Part shown: positions 30,756 to 39,357 of the stretch, one piece after another
Layout of the letters: each line of letters opens with the position of its first letter
How positions within the stretch are numbered: the first letter of the stretch is position 1
From: Limiplasma sp964416065
GTDB lineage: Bacteria; Bacillota; Clostridia; Christensenellales; Aristaeellaceae
Direction: 5' to 3'
Assembly: GCA_964416065.1 (NCBI GenBank)
Contig: CAYQCL010000009.1
Span: 1-57,423 of the forward strand
Length of the DNA: 57,423 nucleotides
The notes under the pieces: model-generated
What the model was told of the DNA's origin: nothing
The model's database searches: none
What the model saw: the letters and a program-made list of their open reading frames with translations, nothing else
Translations under genes and position numbers: made by a program

Positions 30756-31853
30756 TTATAGCTCCCGCGCCAGAATCTCCGCGATGTAGCGGCTGGCCTT
30801 GCCGTCGCCGTAAGGGTTGACAGCGTGCTCCATCTCGTGATAGGCCATTTGATCATTGAGCAGCTCGCGCACGGCGGCATAGATGGTGTTTTCGTCCGTG
30901 CCCACCAATTTGAGCGCCCCCGCCGTTACTCCCTCGGGGCGCTCCGTGGTGTTTCGCATGACCAATACCGGCTTTCCCAAAGCGGGAGCCTCCTCCTGAA
31001 TGCCTCCGCTGTCGGTCATAATCAGGTACGCGCGCGCCATCAGATTGTGGAAGTCCAGCACGTCCATTGGCTCAATCAGGTGGATACGCTCGTGCTCGCC
31101 AAAGCATGACCGTGCCATTTCCCGCACGGCGGGGTTCATATGAACCGGATAGATCACCTTTATGTCCGGCGTCTCGTCCACGATGCGCCGGATCGCGTGA
31201 AACATCTCATGCATCGGCTCGCCAAGGTTTTCGCGGCGATGCGCCGTAAGCAGGATCAGTCGGCTGCCGCTTGCCCACTCGATCTCGGGATGGGTGTAAT
31301 CGTCGCGCACGGTCGTATCCAGCGCGTCAATGACGGTGTTCCCCGTCACATAAATCCGTCCGTCCGGCTTTCCTTCCTTCAGCAGATTCTGGCGGCTCAG
31401 CTCTGTCGGCGCGAAATAGAAGCGCGAAATCAGATCCACCGCCTGCCGATTGAATTCCTCGGGAAAGGGGGCATCGAGGTTATACGTCCGAAGCCCTGCC
31501 TCCACATGGCCGATGGGGATATGCATATAAAAGCAGGCGAGCGCCGTCACGAACGCCGTGGACGTGTCTCCATGGACAAGCACGACATCCGGCCGCTCAT
31601 CCTCCAGTATTTTCTTCAGCTTTTCCAAAATAGCGACCGTCACGTCAAACAGCGTCTGCTGCTCGCGCATAATGCACAGATCATATTGGGGCTCGACATC
31701 AAAGCAGCGCAGGATCTGATCCAGCATCTGCCTGTGCTGTCCCGTCACACAAACGACGGTTTTCAGCTCAGGATGCCTTTTCATCTCCAGCACCAGCGGA
31801 CACATCTTGATCGCCTCCGGCCTTGTACCGAAGATCAGCATCACCTTTTTCAT
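30756..31853 (-). CDS. wecB: UDP-N-acetylglucosamine 2-epimerase, non-hydrolysing
   Basis: It interconverts UDP-GlcNAc and UDP-ManNAc (or, in WbpI relatives, the C2 epimers of the diacetamido uronate). The 365-residue protein has the family start VMLIFGTRPEAIKM, then VVLVHGDTSTAF, VEAGLRTYNLDAPFPEEFNR and the UDP-binding end SGGIQEEAPALGKPVLVMR. GAGG lies 7 bases before the ATG at 31853. It follows the wbp-like genes after two unrelated genes, so it may complete that pathway or supply ManNAc for teichoic-acid linkage units. The general family call is firm; the exact substrate is not. Confidence 0.93.
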   Translation of the reverse strand: MKKVMLIFGTRPEAIKMCPLVLEMKRHPELKTVVCVTGQHRQMLDQILRCFDVEPQYDLCIMREQQTLFDVTVAILEKLKKILEDERPDVVLVHGDTSTAFVTALACFYMHIPIGHVEAGLRTYNLDAPFPEEFNRQAVDLISRFYFAPTELSRQNLLKEGKPDGRIYVTGNTVIDALDTTVRDDYTHPEIEWASGSRLILLTAHRRENLGEPMHEMFHAIRRIVDETPDIKVIYPVHMNPAVREMARSCFGEHERIHLIEPMDVLDFHNLMARAYLIMTDSGGIQEEAPALGKPVLVMRNTTERPEGVTAGALKLVGTDENTIYAAVRELLNDQMAYHEMEHAVNPYGDGKASRYIAEILAREL

Positions 31854-31881
31854 TCGCATACCTCATTTCACCGTGGCCCTG

Positions 31882-32661
31882 TTATGCCTCACCCTGGGTC
31901 TCGCGCCACATTTCCAGCATCCGCTGCATCCTTTTCGCCGACGCGTCGCCCTCCGCCGATGAAAGGAAAGTCACGCTTCCGCCGGGCCCCTGTGAAAGAA
32001 GCCCTTCGACCTCAAGACGACGTTCAAGCTGGCGAACCGTCCCGAGGTTTCCGTCGATAAGAGGCGTTCCCTCGGGAAAGAAGCGCGCAATCGCGCGGCG
32101 CAGGAACGGATAATGCGTGCATCCCAGCACCACGGCCTTGACCGGCATGTCCAGGCAAGGAGCGAGCAGCCTTTCCAAAAGCCTCTCTACCCTTGGCCCG
32201 TCCAGCTCGCCCGCCTCCACGCATTCCATCAGCCCAGGGCATGGCAGAGGCAGCGCGTCCCTGCCATAAAGCTCCATAAGCCGCTGAAACTTCGGACGCG
32301 AAAGCGTGACCCGCGTGCCCATAACCACCACACGCCCCTCGCCCGGAAGCAATGACGCGGGCTTAAGCGCCGGTTCCATGCCGATAATCGGCATGTGCAA
32401 TTCCTGCCGAAGCGCACCCGCCGCGACGCTTGTGGCCGTATTGCACGCGAGCACGATGGCCTTACACCCCAGCTCAATCAGTTTGTCCACCGCCGCATGC
32501 GTATAGGTGAGCACCTCGTCGGGCTCCTTATCGCCATAGGGAATATGCTTCGTATCGCCGAAATAGACAAAATTCTCCTTCTCAAGCAGCCTCAGCGCCT
32601 CTCCCAGCACGCTGATGCCGCCCAGGCCGCTGTCAAACACGCCCACAGGCCGACGGTCCAA
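31882..32661 (-). CDS. murI: Glutamate racemase
   Basis: It makes D-glutamate for peptidoglycan. The two catalytic cysteines are in VLACNTATS and VLGCTHYPFL, with the start motif VGVFDSGLGGISVL and YFGDTKHIPYGDK. A GTG at 32670 is in frame, but GGGGGTGA lies 5 bases before a TTG at 32661, and the promoter would put the transcript start only about 5 bases before the GTG. The TTG start (259 residues) is therefore preferred. A promoter sits between it and spoIIP. Confidence 0.94.
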   Translation of the reverse strand: MDRRPVGVFDSGLGGISVLGEALRLLEKENFVYFGDTKHIPYGDKEPDEVLTYTHAAVDKLIELGCKAIVLACNTATSVAAGALRQELHMPIIGMEPALKPASLLPGEGRVVVMGTRVTLSRPKFQRLMELYGRDALPLPCPGLMECVEAGELDGPRVERLLERLLAPCLDMPVKAVVLGCTHYPFLRRAIARFFPEGTPLIDGNLGTVRQLERRLEVEGLLSQGPGGSVTFLSSAEGDASAKRMQRMLEMWRETQGEA

Positions 32662-32681
32662 GGCTCTCACCCCCGCACACG

Positions 32682-32710
32682 ATTATACCCGCAAGCCGAT
32701 TCTTTTTCAA
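32682..32710 (-). promoter_or_regulatory. Promoter of murI
   Basis: On the minus strand TTGAAA (32710-32705) and TATAAT (32687-32682) are 17 bases apart, placed just past the end of spoIIP. It gives murI its own vegetative promoter within a sporulation gene neighbourhood. Confidence 0.8.
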
Positions 32711-32719
32711 CCCCACCCT

Positions 32720-33715
32720 TCATTCCCGCGCCGACGGATCGCTCATGCACTCCGCGATGGCATCCGCGAGATATGGCATGGAGGACAGCACCTCCTCCAG
32801 GGTGTTATGGTTATTTCCGGCCTCAATCAATAGGCAGCCCACGGCCACATGCTGATTAAACCTTCCGCTCTTCACACACACGTCGCGGCAAAGGCCCTGG
32901 GCCTGTCGGTTGAGTGAGTCGGTGATCGTCTGCGCGATTTGAAGGTTAGCCTCCCAGTCGGGCTTTACGTCGTATCCCTCACCGGTCACGCCCTCGCCCT
33001 TTCCAACCAGCAGCATGAGCTTTGCCGCCTCCCTGCCACCCACGCTGACCGTATTCGGGCCGGTCTGCGAGGCCACGTAGGCGTCTCTGTGCAGGTCAAT
33101 ATAGAGGTCATATTCCTCCCCCTCCGCCAGTCTGCGATTCAGCATTTCCAAAGAGCGCGTATACGCGCTGTTCAGATCAGGGGGTTCAAACGCGGTTACG
33201 TCGTGCACCACCTCGAAGCCGAGTCCGCGAAGCAGACCCGACAGTTCTTCTCCCACACGTACCATGTTATAGGCGCTGTCCGCCGTGCGCCATTGTTCCG
33301 TCTCCTGATAGGGATTCTCCGCGTCCTGTTCATAGGCCTCAAACGTATGCGTATGGTAGATCAGCACGCGCTTACGCGGCTCTGACATCTCCGAGCCAAG
33401 CACCTCGATCGCAAAGCCCGAGGCGGGAGCGGGCGTTTCCGGCGCGGGCTCATCTGTCGGCGGCTCCGGCTCCCTTGTGACGGCGAAAAGGTTCTCGCAC
33501 GGCGTGGGTGTCGGTTCAGGCGATCGTGTGGACTCGCTGGGGATCAGAAGATATTCCTCATCCGCGAGCCATGAGGCGTATACGGGAACCGCCGCGTCCT
33601 CCGGTTCTCCCTGAGACCGCTCCACTTCCCCACGCGGAATAAGCATGCCCGCTCCCATGCCCAAAAGCAGCGTCAGCAGCCATGCGATTAACCTTTGCGC
33701 TTTTTCCTTATTCAT
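32720..33715 (-). CDS. spoIIP: Stage II sporulation protein P
   Basis: SpoIIP is a forespore-engulfment peptidoglycan hydrolase, part of the SpoIID-SpoIIM-SpoIIP machine. The 331-residue protein has one N-terminal membrane anchor (LIAWLLTLLLGMGAGMLI), a proline-rich linker (about 60-110) and the amidase_3-like catalytic domain. Its motifs include VLIYHTHTFEAY, YDLYIDLHRDAY and the end CLLIEAGNNHNTLEEVLSS. The HTHTxEAY and GNNHNT motifs are specific for SpoIIP. AAAGGCGGTGA stands before the ATG at 33715. It follows gpr on the same strand, as in Bacillus. Confidence 0.95.
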   Translation of the reverse strand: MNKEKAQRLIAWLLTLLLGMGAGMLIPRGEVERSQGEPEDAAVPVYASWLADEEYLLIPSESTRSPEPTPTPCENLFAVTREPEPPTDEPAPETPAPASGFAIEVLGSEMSEPRKRVLIYHTHTFEAYEQDAENPYQETEQWRTADSAYNMVRVGEELSGLLRGLGFEVVHDVTAFEPPDLNSAYTRSLEMLNRRLAEGEEYDLYIDLHRDAYVASQTGPNTVSVGGREAAKLMLLVGKGEGVTGEGYDVKPDWEANLQIAQTITDSLNRQAQGLCRDVCVKSGRFNQHVAVGCLLIEAGNNHNTLEEVLSSMPYLADAIAECMSDPSARE

Positions 33716-33753
33716 TCGGGTCACCGCCTTTAGCGTCTTCCCGAAAGGATATG

Positions 33754-34680
33754 CTATATATGCAGAAAAGTATGCAGCGTATCCGGATCGACTGCGGGCT
33801 GGAGCGCCTGATTGAGCCCGTCGCTCAAAAGGTCGGCCACATTGAGAACCAGCTCGTCGATCTCTCGGGGTGTGACCACCATATCTCCCAAAAATCCGTC
33901 CGATACCTGTCTGAGCAGCTCGTTGGCGGCCTGCTCATGTCCCGAGGCAAAGAGGCCGTACTCGTCAATGAGCCTTGCCATCGCGTCGCGCGCGATGGTG
34001 GAGGCATAGACTACCATCGGCACACCCACGGCGATTACCTTCACGCCAAGTGTCTCCTTTGTCAGTCCCAAACGGTGGTTGCCCACTCCGCTTCCTGGCT
34101 CTATGCCGGTATCCGTAATCTGCACCGTGGTGCAGATGCGCTCGGTCTCATAGGCGGCCAACGCGTCGATGGCGATGACCGCCGATGGACGCACATGCCT
34201 GACCAGCCCGCGGCAGAGCTCCGCCGTTTCGATACCGGTCAATCCCAGCACGCCCGGGGCGATGGCGCTCACCCCACGGAGCTTGCCCCGCAGCTCCCGC
34301 GCCATGGACTGTCTGAGATGCCGTGTGACAAGCATCCGTTCCACCACGCGCGTCCCCAGCGCGTCCGCCGTGACGTTTCGATTGCCAAGGCCGACCACCA
34401 GCACCTCCCCTTCGTCGGGAAGCATACTGCGAACGCCCTGCGCCACCATGCGGGCCAAAAGGGCGCGCGTATGCGCATCGCAGCGAGGCAGATCGTGATA
34501 TTCCAGCGTGATATACTCGCCCGTCCGGCGGCCCAGAAGCTCCGCTGCACGCTTCTGCTCGATGCGGATCCGAGTATGGGTAATGCCGCCCAGCCGGTGC
34601 GTGTTCACCCGCACGCCCTCAACCCGTTCACTGTCCTGTCCCACGCTCTCCATGGCCAGATCGGTCCGAAATCCGCGCAT
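33754..34680 (-). CDS. gpr: Germination protease GPR
   Basis: GPR degrades small acid-soluble spore proteins when spores germinate. The 308-residue protein has the family marks IRTDLA-like FRTDLAMESVG at its start, VVGLGNRNVTADALGTRVVE, SAIAPGVLGLTGIETAEL, IAIDALAAYETERICTT and IQITDTGIEPGSGVGNHR. The frame runs 30 codons further upstream through the efflux-gene terminator, but GGAGGA 5 bases before the ATG at 34680 and homology fix the start. It pairs with spoIIP as in other spore formers and points to a complete sporulation-germination cycle. Confidence 0.96.
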   Translation of the reverse strand: MRGFRTDLAMESVGQDSERVEGVRVNTHRLGGITHTRIRIEQKRAAELLGRRTGEYITLEYHDLPRCDAHTRALLARMVAQGVRSMLPDEGEVLVVGLGNRNVTADALGTRVVERMLVTRHLRQSMARELRGKLRGVSAIAPGVLGLTGIETAELCRGLVRHVRPSAVIAIDALAAYETERICTTVQITDTGIEPGSGVGNHRLGLTKETLGVKVIAVGVPMVVYASTIARDAMARLIDEYGLFASGHEQAANELLRQVSDGFLGDMVVTPREIDELVLNVADLLSDGLNQALQPAVDPDTLHTFLHI

Positions 34681-34710
34681 ACCGCTTCCTCCATCCTGAT
34701 GATGGCACGC

Positions 34711-34758
34711 AAAAAGCCGCGCGTGCTCTACCTTGCGGTAAATAGCATGCGCGGCTTT
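34711..34758 (-). terminator. Terminator of the MacAB-like efflux operon
   Basis: AAAGCCGCGCATGCT and AGCACGCGCGGCTTT (minus strand) pair with one G-U, with a second small stem TACC/GGTA in the loop and a trailing TTTTTGCG. It ends the macB-like operon just before gpr begins. Confidence 0.88.
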
Positions 34759-34798
34759 GTTCTGTTCCATTCGTGTATTTTCTTTTGGATCGACAGGC

Positions 34799-35986
34799 TT
34801 AACCTTCGTAATGCAACGCGTCGATAGGCTTTAATTTGCTGGCCTTGTTGGCGGGATACATGCCGAACACCACGCCAATGAAGACCGAAAACGCAATGGC
34901 CAGCCACGCGACGTCGACAGGGATCGTCAGCGTCATGTCCAGCATGGGGGCAAGGAAGCGCACCGCCGCCATCGATATGCCCAGTCCCAGCAGCCCGCCC
35001 ATCAGGCTGACCACCAACGATTCAATCAAAAACTGCATCAAAATATTCCCGCGCGCTGCGCCGATCGCCTTTCGGATACCGATCTCGCGTGTACGCTCGC
35101 TCACGCTCACCAGCATGATGTTCATAATGCCTATGCCTCCGACCAGGAGGGAGATCGCCGCGATGCCGCCCAGCATAAGGGTAAGCGTCTGGGTAGTCTC
35201 GCTCAGAGTCGAAAGCATCTCAGTCTGGTTAAAAACGCTATACTGCGTACCAAAGGATCGCGTATTATAGTTTTCAAACGTCTTTTCCAGATAGCTTTCC
35301 ACCGCCGCTTGCGCCTGTTCGACCGCATCGGAGGAAACCGCTGAGACATAGAACGAAGAAATCCCTGTCTGGTTGGAAAGGCGCTGCGCCAGCGTAAACG
35401 GGATCAGTATCTGGTTATCATTGCTGCCCGAGGCGCTCGAACCGTTCGTTTCCAGCACGCCCGTCACGGTGATGGTGTATCCGTTCAGGCTGAACGTTTC
35501 GCCCACGGCATGCGTCGTACCATACATCTCCGTCGCGGCCTCGGAACCGATCACCGCCACGAAACTGCGGTTATCTATATCCGGCTGCTGAAGGAACCGT
35601 CCCTCAGCCACCTTCCAGTTTCGAATACTTTCATACCCCGGCGTCGTGCCCTGTACCACGCCGTCGTCGTAGGTGGTCGTGCCTGCCTTGACGGTGCCGG
35701 ACACATTGGCGATCGGCGCGACATAGGCGATGACATCGTTCTGCCCCAACTCGTTTAAGCCGTCCATGGTCAAGGGGTTTACACGTCTGGCGTTGACGGT
35801 GGCGGTGATGAGGTTGGTGCCCATGCCCTCGATGCTCTCCACCACCGAGCTGTTCGCACCCTGACCAATGGAGACGAGCACCACGATGGCGACCACGCCG
35901 ATCACCACGCCCAGGATCGTCAGGAAGGATCGCATCTTGTTGCCCGCGATGGCCTTCAGCGCCATCCTAAACGACTGATAGATCAT
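34799..35986 (-). CDS. MacB-like ABC permease
   Basis: The 395-residue protein has an N-terminal membrane helix (SFLTILGVVIGVVAIVVLVS), a large extracytoplasmic MacB-core domain (about 45-265) and three C-terminal membrane helices of the FtsX fold (LMLGGIAAISLLVGGIGIMN, LIESLVVSLMGGLLGLG and VAWLAIAFSVFIGVVFGM). The conserved SVSERTREIGIRKAIGA motif is present. AGGAGG lies 9 bases before the ATG at 35986, inside the ATPase gene's last codons. With the ATPase and adaptor it probably exports peptides or antimicrobials by mechanotransmission. Confidence 0.93.
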   Translation of the reverse strand: MIYQSFRMALKAIAGNKMRSFLTILGVVIGVVAIVVLVSIGQGANSSVVESIEGMGTNLITATVNARRVNPLTMDGLNELGQNDVIAYVAPIANVSGTVKAGTTTYDDGVVQGTTPGYESIRNWKVAEGRFLQQPDIDNRSFVAVIGSEAATEMYGTTHAVGETFSLNGYTITVTGVLETNGSSASGSNDNQILIPFTLAQRLSNQTGISSFYVSAVSSDAVEQAQAAVESYLEKTFENYNTRSFGTQYSVFNQTEMLSTLSETTQTLTLMLGGIAAISLLVGGIGIMNIMLVSVSERTREIGIRKAIGAARGNILMQFLIESLVVSLMGGLLGLGISMAAVRFLAPMLDMTLTIPVDVAWLAIAFSVFIGVVFGMYPANKASKLKPIDALHYEG

Positions 35987-36665
35987 CCTCGGGTACCTCC
36001 TGATTTTCATATAAATGTCCATCCTCGATGCGGACGATCCGCTCGGCGCTGCGCGCCACCTTTGGATCGTGCGTGATCAGCACAATGGTATTGCCAGCCT
36101 CATGCAGTTCATGGAAGATTTGCAGTATTTCCTGCCCCGTTTTCTTATCCAGGTTACCGGTGGGCTCGTCGGCCAGAATCAGCGAGGGCCTCACAGCGAT
36201 CGCCCGCGCGATGGCGCAACGCTGCTGCTGGCCGCCGGAGAGCTGGTTGGGGCGATGCTTCATGCGCCCGCTCAGGCCCACGCGCTCCAGGGCTTCCTTC
36301 GCAAGGCGCTTTCGCTCGCCCGCGCGCACGCCCTGATAAATCATCGGCAGCTCCACGTTTTCCTGTGCGGAGAGCTTGGGGAGCAGATTGAAGCCCTGGA
36401 AGATGAAGCCGATCTGCCGATTGCGGATATGCGCCAGCTGGCGCTCGCGATATTTCTGGATGGGCTTTCCATTGAGAATATAGGTTCCGCTGTCGGCGGT
36501 GTCAAGGCAGCCGATGATGTTCATCAGCGTGCTCTTGCCGCTGCCGGAGGGGCCGATGATGGCGACATACTCCCCTTTGTCCACATGCAGGGAAACATGG
36601 TTGAGTGCATAGATCGTCTCTCCGCCAAGAGTATAGCATTTGACAACGTCCGTCATATCAATCAT
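35967..36665 (-). CDS. MacB-type ABC transporter ATP-binding protein
   Basis: The 232-residue ATPase has Walker A GPSGSGKST, the signature LSGGQQQRCAIARAI, Walker B LILADEPTGNLD and the H-loop histidine in VLITHDPKVA. It belongs to the LolD/MacB/FtsE-type branch. GGAGG lies 7 bases before the ATG. It overlaps the permease gene by 20 bases and follows the adaptor gene by about 12 bases, forming a three-gene efflux operon. Confidence 0.96.
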   Translation of the reverse strand: MIDMTDVVKCYTLGGETIYALNHVSLHVDKGEYVAIIGPSGSGKSTLMNIIGCLDTADSGTYILNGKPIQKYRERQLAHIRNRQIGFIFQGFNLLPKLSAQENVELPMIYQGVRAGERKRLAKEALERVGLSGRMKHRPNQLSGGQQQRCAIARAIAVRPSLILADEPTGNLDKKTGQEILQIFHELHEAGNTIVLITHDPKVARSAERIVRIEDGHLYENQEVPEDDLSVV

Positions 36666-36677
36666 ATCTCCGCCTCC

Positions 36678-38297
36678 TCAGTTGCCGGGTCTGCCGCCGC
36701 CATTTCCTCCACCCGGGCCTCCGCCGCTTCCGCCGCCTTGGCCTCCGCCGGGAACGTCGCCTCCGGAGGGCATCGTGCCCATGTCAAACATCATGCCGCC
36801 CTCCATAACGCTATCGCTGGTGCTGGTCGATGTGGATGCCTCTCGCGTGATAAGCACCACGTCTCCCTCGTTAAGGCCGCTAACAACCTCGGCATAGTTT
36901 TCGTCTGAGAGGCCGGTCTCCACCTCGGTGCGAACCCCCGGCTCATCCTCCGCCGCCTCAGCGCTCTTGAGCCATACATAGCTCGTGCCGCGCGAGGCAT
37001 TCAGCGCTGCGATCGGCACCAGCAGCACATCTGAGCGTTCCTCAACCTGTATGGTCGCGGTTCCGTTCATACCCAGCTTGAGTTGCTCGTCTCCGTCGAT
37101 CGCGATCGTGACGCTGTATACCGTGACGCCGCTGGTCGCCATGCCGATCTGGCTGACCTTGCTCACCGTGCCGGAATAGGTCTTATCCGTAATGGCGTCC
37201 ATAGCCAGTGAAACGCTTTGCCCCAGTTCGACGGAAATAATGTCCAACTCGTCGACGCTGACGACCATTTCTTTTTCACTGCCCACGTATAGCGAGGCCA
37301 GAACCGTATCCGCCTCCTGCGGGACGGAGGATGCAGCGGTGATCGAAGATACAATACCGTCGGCAGGCGCGTTGATCGTGCCACTGGCCATCAGCGCTTT
37401 CATTTCCTTCATTTCTTCCTCCTGCTTCAGGCGGGTGGCGGAAAGGGCGTCATAGGTATCGCTCACAGGCACATTGATGAGGTAGCAGACGCGATTGCCC
37501 TCCCATTTTCGGTCATCCACCTCAAGATAAATGGCGGAGATATAGCCTTTTTCCGAGGTCGTCAGCCGATATGGCATATGGATATGCGAAATTGCCGTGC
37601 CAATGCTTTCCTTGTTGAAGGTCAGCTCCACCTCTCCGCCCTCTGTGCCATAGGCGTCGGAAAAGGTGACAGTCGCCATGCCGTTTTCGAGCGCCCGCAC
37701 CGTGCCCTCAAGCTCCGTCCGTCCAACCTTGACGCTCAGGACCGATCCGATCTCCATCCCCTCGACGGCGGACGTTTCCACGTACATCCAACCGTCTAGG
37801 GAAAGCAGCGCGATGCAGCCCTTCTCCTCCATAACGTCCTGGATATACTGCCCCTCTTCGATATAAATTTCCTTGATTCTGCCGTATTGGGGCATCCTCA
37901 CATAGGTCGTGGAGGAATAGCTGTTCATGATCGAGGCCATTTCGCTCTCGGTACTCTCCAACTCGGTCTGAAGTGCGTCAATAGAGTCCTGAAGCGCGAT
38001 GGAATCCACACGCATCAGCGGCTGTCCCGCCGTAACAGTATCACCTGCCTCCGCCAGCGTCTCAATGACCGTCACGGCATAGTCCGCCTTCACATCCTCC
38101 GATCGGCTGATGGAAATCGTGCCCGTTCCGGTCACCGTCTTGGAAAGCGTTCCGCGCCCGATGGCGTACTCCGTATAGGCGCTGTCTGACTCCGTCATTA
38201 CGGTCGCCGCCTGCTGCCGCTGATAATATTGATAGCCGAAATAGCCGCCCGCTCCCAGGATCACCAGTACCAGCAGAGTTTTGAAAAATTTTTTCAT
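36678..38297 (-). CDS. Membrane-fusion (HlyD/MacA-like) adaptor subunit
   Basis: The 539-residue protein has an N-terminal membrane anchor (TLLVLVILGAGGYFGYQYY), a split biotinyl-lipoyl domain (YAVTVIETLAEAGDTVTAGQ early, INAPADGIVSSI later), a helical hairpin and beta-barrel domains. It ends in a glycine-rich tail (GGDVPGGGQGGGSGGGPG). In Gram-positive bacteria such adaptors work without an outer membrane partner, in contact with the MacB permease. At 539 residues it is longer than usual MacA because of an extra inserted domain in the middle. AGGAGG lies 7 bases before the ATG. Confidence 0.93.
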   Translation of the reverse strand: MKKFFKTLLVLVILGAGGYFGYQYYQRQQAATVMTESDSAYTEYAIGRGTLSKTVTGTGTISISRSEDVKADYAVTVIETLAEAGDTVTAGQPLMRVDSIALQDSIDALQTELESTESEMASIMNSYSSTTYVRMPQYGRIKEIYIEEGQYIQDVMEEKGCIALLSLDGWMYVETSAVEGMEIGSVLSVKVGRTELEGTVRALENGMATVTFSDAYGTEGGEVELTFNKESIGTAISHIHMPYRLTTSEKGYISAIYLEVDDRKWEGNRVCYLINVPVSDTYDALSATRLKQEEEMKEMKALMASGTINAPADGIVSSITAASSVPQEADTVLASLYVGSEKEMVVSVDELDIISVELGQSVSLAMDAITDKTYSGTVSKVSQIGMATSGVTVYSVTIAIDGDEQLKLGMNGTATIQVEERSDVLLVPIAALNASRGTSYVWLKSAEAAEDEPGVRTEVETGLSDENYAEVVSGLNEGDVVLITREASTSTSTSDSVMEGGMMFDMGTMPSGGDVPGGGQGGGSGGGPGGGNGGGRPGN

Positions 38298-38704
38298 CGG
38301 ATAACCTCCTGGTTTTCTTCTGCGCTCTTAGGATACCACCTGATCTTTTGGAATAGATGACCGTTATGTGAAGATTTTGTGTTGTGGAAAGTGAGAAAGC
38401 ATACTGAAAAGAGAACCCCTCCGGATAGCGCGTTCCGGTAAAGCTTCAGGCTGTCGATAAGCCCCTGCCTTTTCTTAAAATAGGGTGTCGACAAATCCCA
38501 AAGGTACGCTAGGGCGAATCAAGCCAGACGCGGAAATCCTGATCTTGAAAGTTGGAGAAATTGTTTCAAAAAAATGACTTATGTAACTTGTGAAAGAAAC
38601 ATCAATGTGATATAATTCATTCTGTCGTAATAGTTGGGCTGCTATTGGCCGTCGGCTTAGGGTCCTTTTTTTGTCATAGACCTGGATGTGGGGGAATTAG
38701 CGTC
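38298..38704. other. Intergenic region between efflux operon and rex
   Basis: This 407-base divergent gap has no gene. It carries CAGGCTGTCGATAAGCCCC (from 38449) and GGTGTCGACAAATCCC (from 38487), two copies of the CTGTCGACAA word that marks intergenic repeats at 5542 and 42898. The right part holds the rex promoter. The two words face the same way and may be the end of a truncated repeat. Confidence 0.5.
38588..38616 (+). promoter_or_regulatory. Promoter of rex with a possible Rex half-site
   Basis: TTGTGA (38588-38593) and TATAAT (38611-38616) are 17 bases apart. The -35 hexamer itself is the left half of the Rex consensus (TTGTGA-N6-TCACAA), but the right half (CATCAA) matches poorly. 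Autoregulation by Rex is possible but not secure. Confidence 0.6.
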
Positions 38705-39334
38705 ATGGCTGGATATGTTTCAGAAGCGGTTATCAAGCGCCTGCCCGGATACTACCGGCACCTGAAGGAGCTGGAGAAGGAAGGAGTTGAGCAGATTTCC
38801 TCGCAGGATCTGGGAGAGCGGATGCGCTTGACGGCCTCCCAAATCCGGCAGGACATCAACTGCTTCGGCGGCTTTGGCCGACAGGGCTATGGCTATTCCG
38901 TCACCGGCCTGCGCGAGCATATCGGCCGCATCCTGGGCGTGGATCATCTGCATACGATGGTCATTGTTGGCGCGGGGAATATCGGCCGCGCCGTGGCGCT
39001 TTCGGATTCCTTTCCATCCAATGGGTTTCAGTCCGTGGCTTTGTTTGATAACGATCAAAAGAAGATCGGTATGGATGTCGGCGGCATGATCGTGCAGAAT
39101 ATGAAGGAAATAAAACGTTATCTTGAGGGACATCCTGTGGATATTGCGGTTCTTGCGCTGCCGGCTTCCGGCGCGCAAGAGACGGCGGAGATGCTGTTTC
39201 ATTTGGGAATTAAGGGCTTTTGGAATTTCGCTCCGCTCGATCTTAAGCTGCCCAAGGACGTCTCGGTGGTGAATGTCCATCTGGACGAGGGTTTGGAGGT
39301 TCTGAGCTTCCGAATGATGCAGAAGCTGGTCTGA
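38705..39334 (+). CDS. rex: Redox-sensing transcriptional repressor Rex
   Basis: Rex senses the NADH/NAD ratio and represses fermentation and respiration genes when NADH is low. The 209-residue protein has an N-terminal winged helix (KRLPGYYRHLKELEKEG, LTASQIRQDINCFGGFGRQG) and a Rossmann domain (VIVGAGNIGRAVALSD, DNDQKKIG). The conserved end is FWNFAPLDLKLPKDVSV. The frame is open to a TTG at 38645, but GGGGGAA before the ATG at 38705 and the family start fix the beginning. The VanW gene follows 23 bases later and may be co-transcribed. Confidence 0.97.
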   Translation: MAGYVSEAVIKRLPGYYRHLKELEKEGVEQISSQDLGERMRLTASQIRQDINCFGGFGRQGYGYSVTGLREHIGRILGVDHLHTMVIVGAGNIGRAVALSDSFPSNGFQSVALFDNDQKKIGMDVGGMIVQNMKEIKRYLEGHPVDIAVLALPASGAQETAEMLFHLGIKGFWNFAPLDLKLPKDVSVVNVHLDEGLEVLSFRMMQKLV

Positions 39335-39357
39335 GGACGCATAAGGGAGGAGCGGGA

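Noticed and set aside
32611..33724. Calling the spoIIP product a generic N-acetylmuramoyl-L-alanine amidase
   Set aside because: HTHTxEAY and GNNHNT together, the single membrane anchor and the gpr neighbour are specific to SpoIIP.
34681..34770. A 30-codon longer start for GPR
   Set aside because: The extra codons run through a strong terminator hairpin and match no GPR. GGAGGA and homology place the start at 34680.
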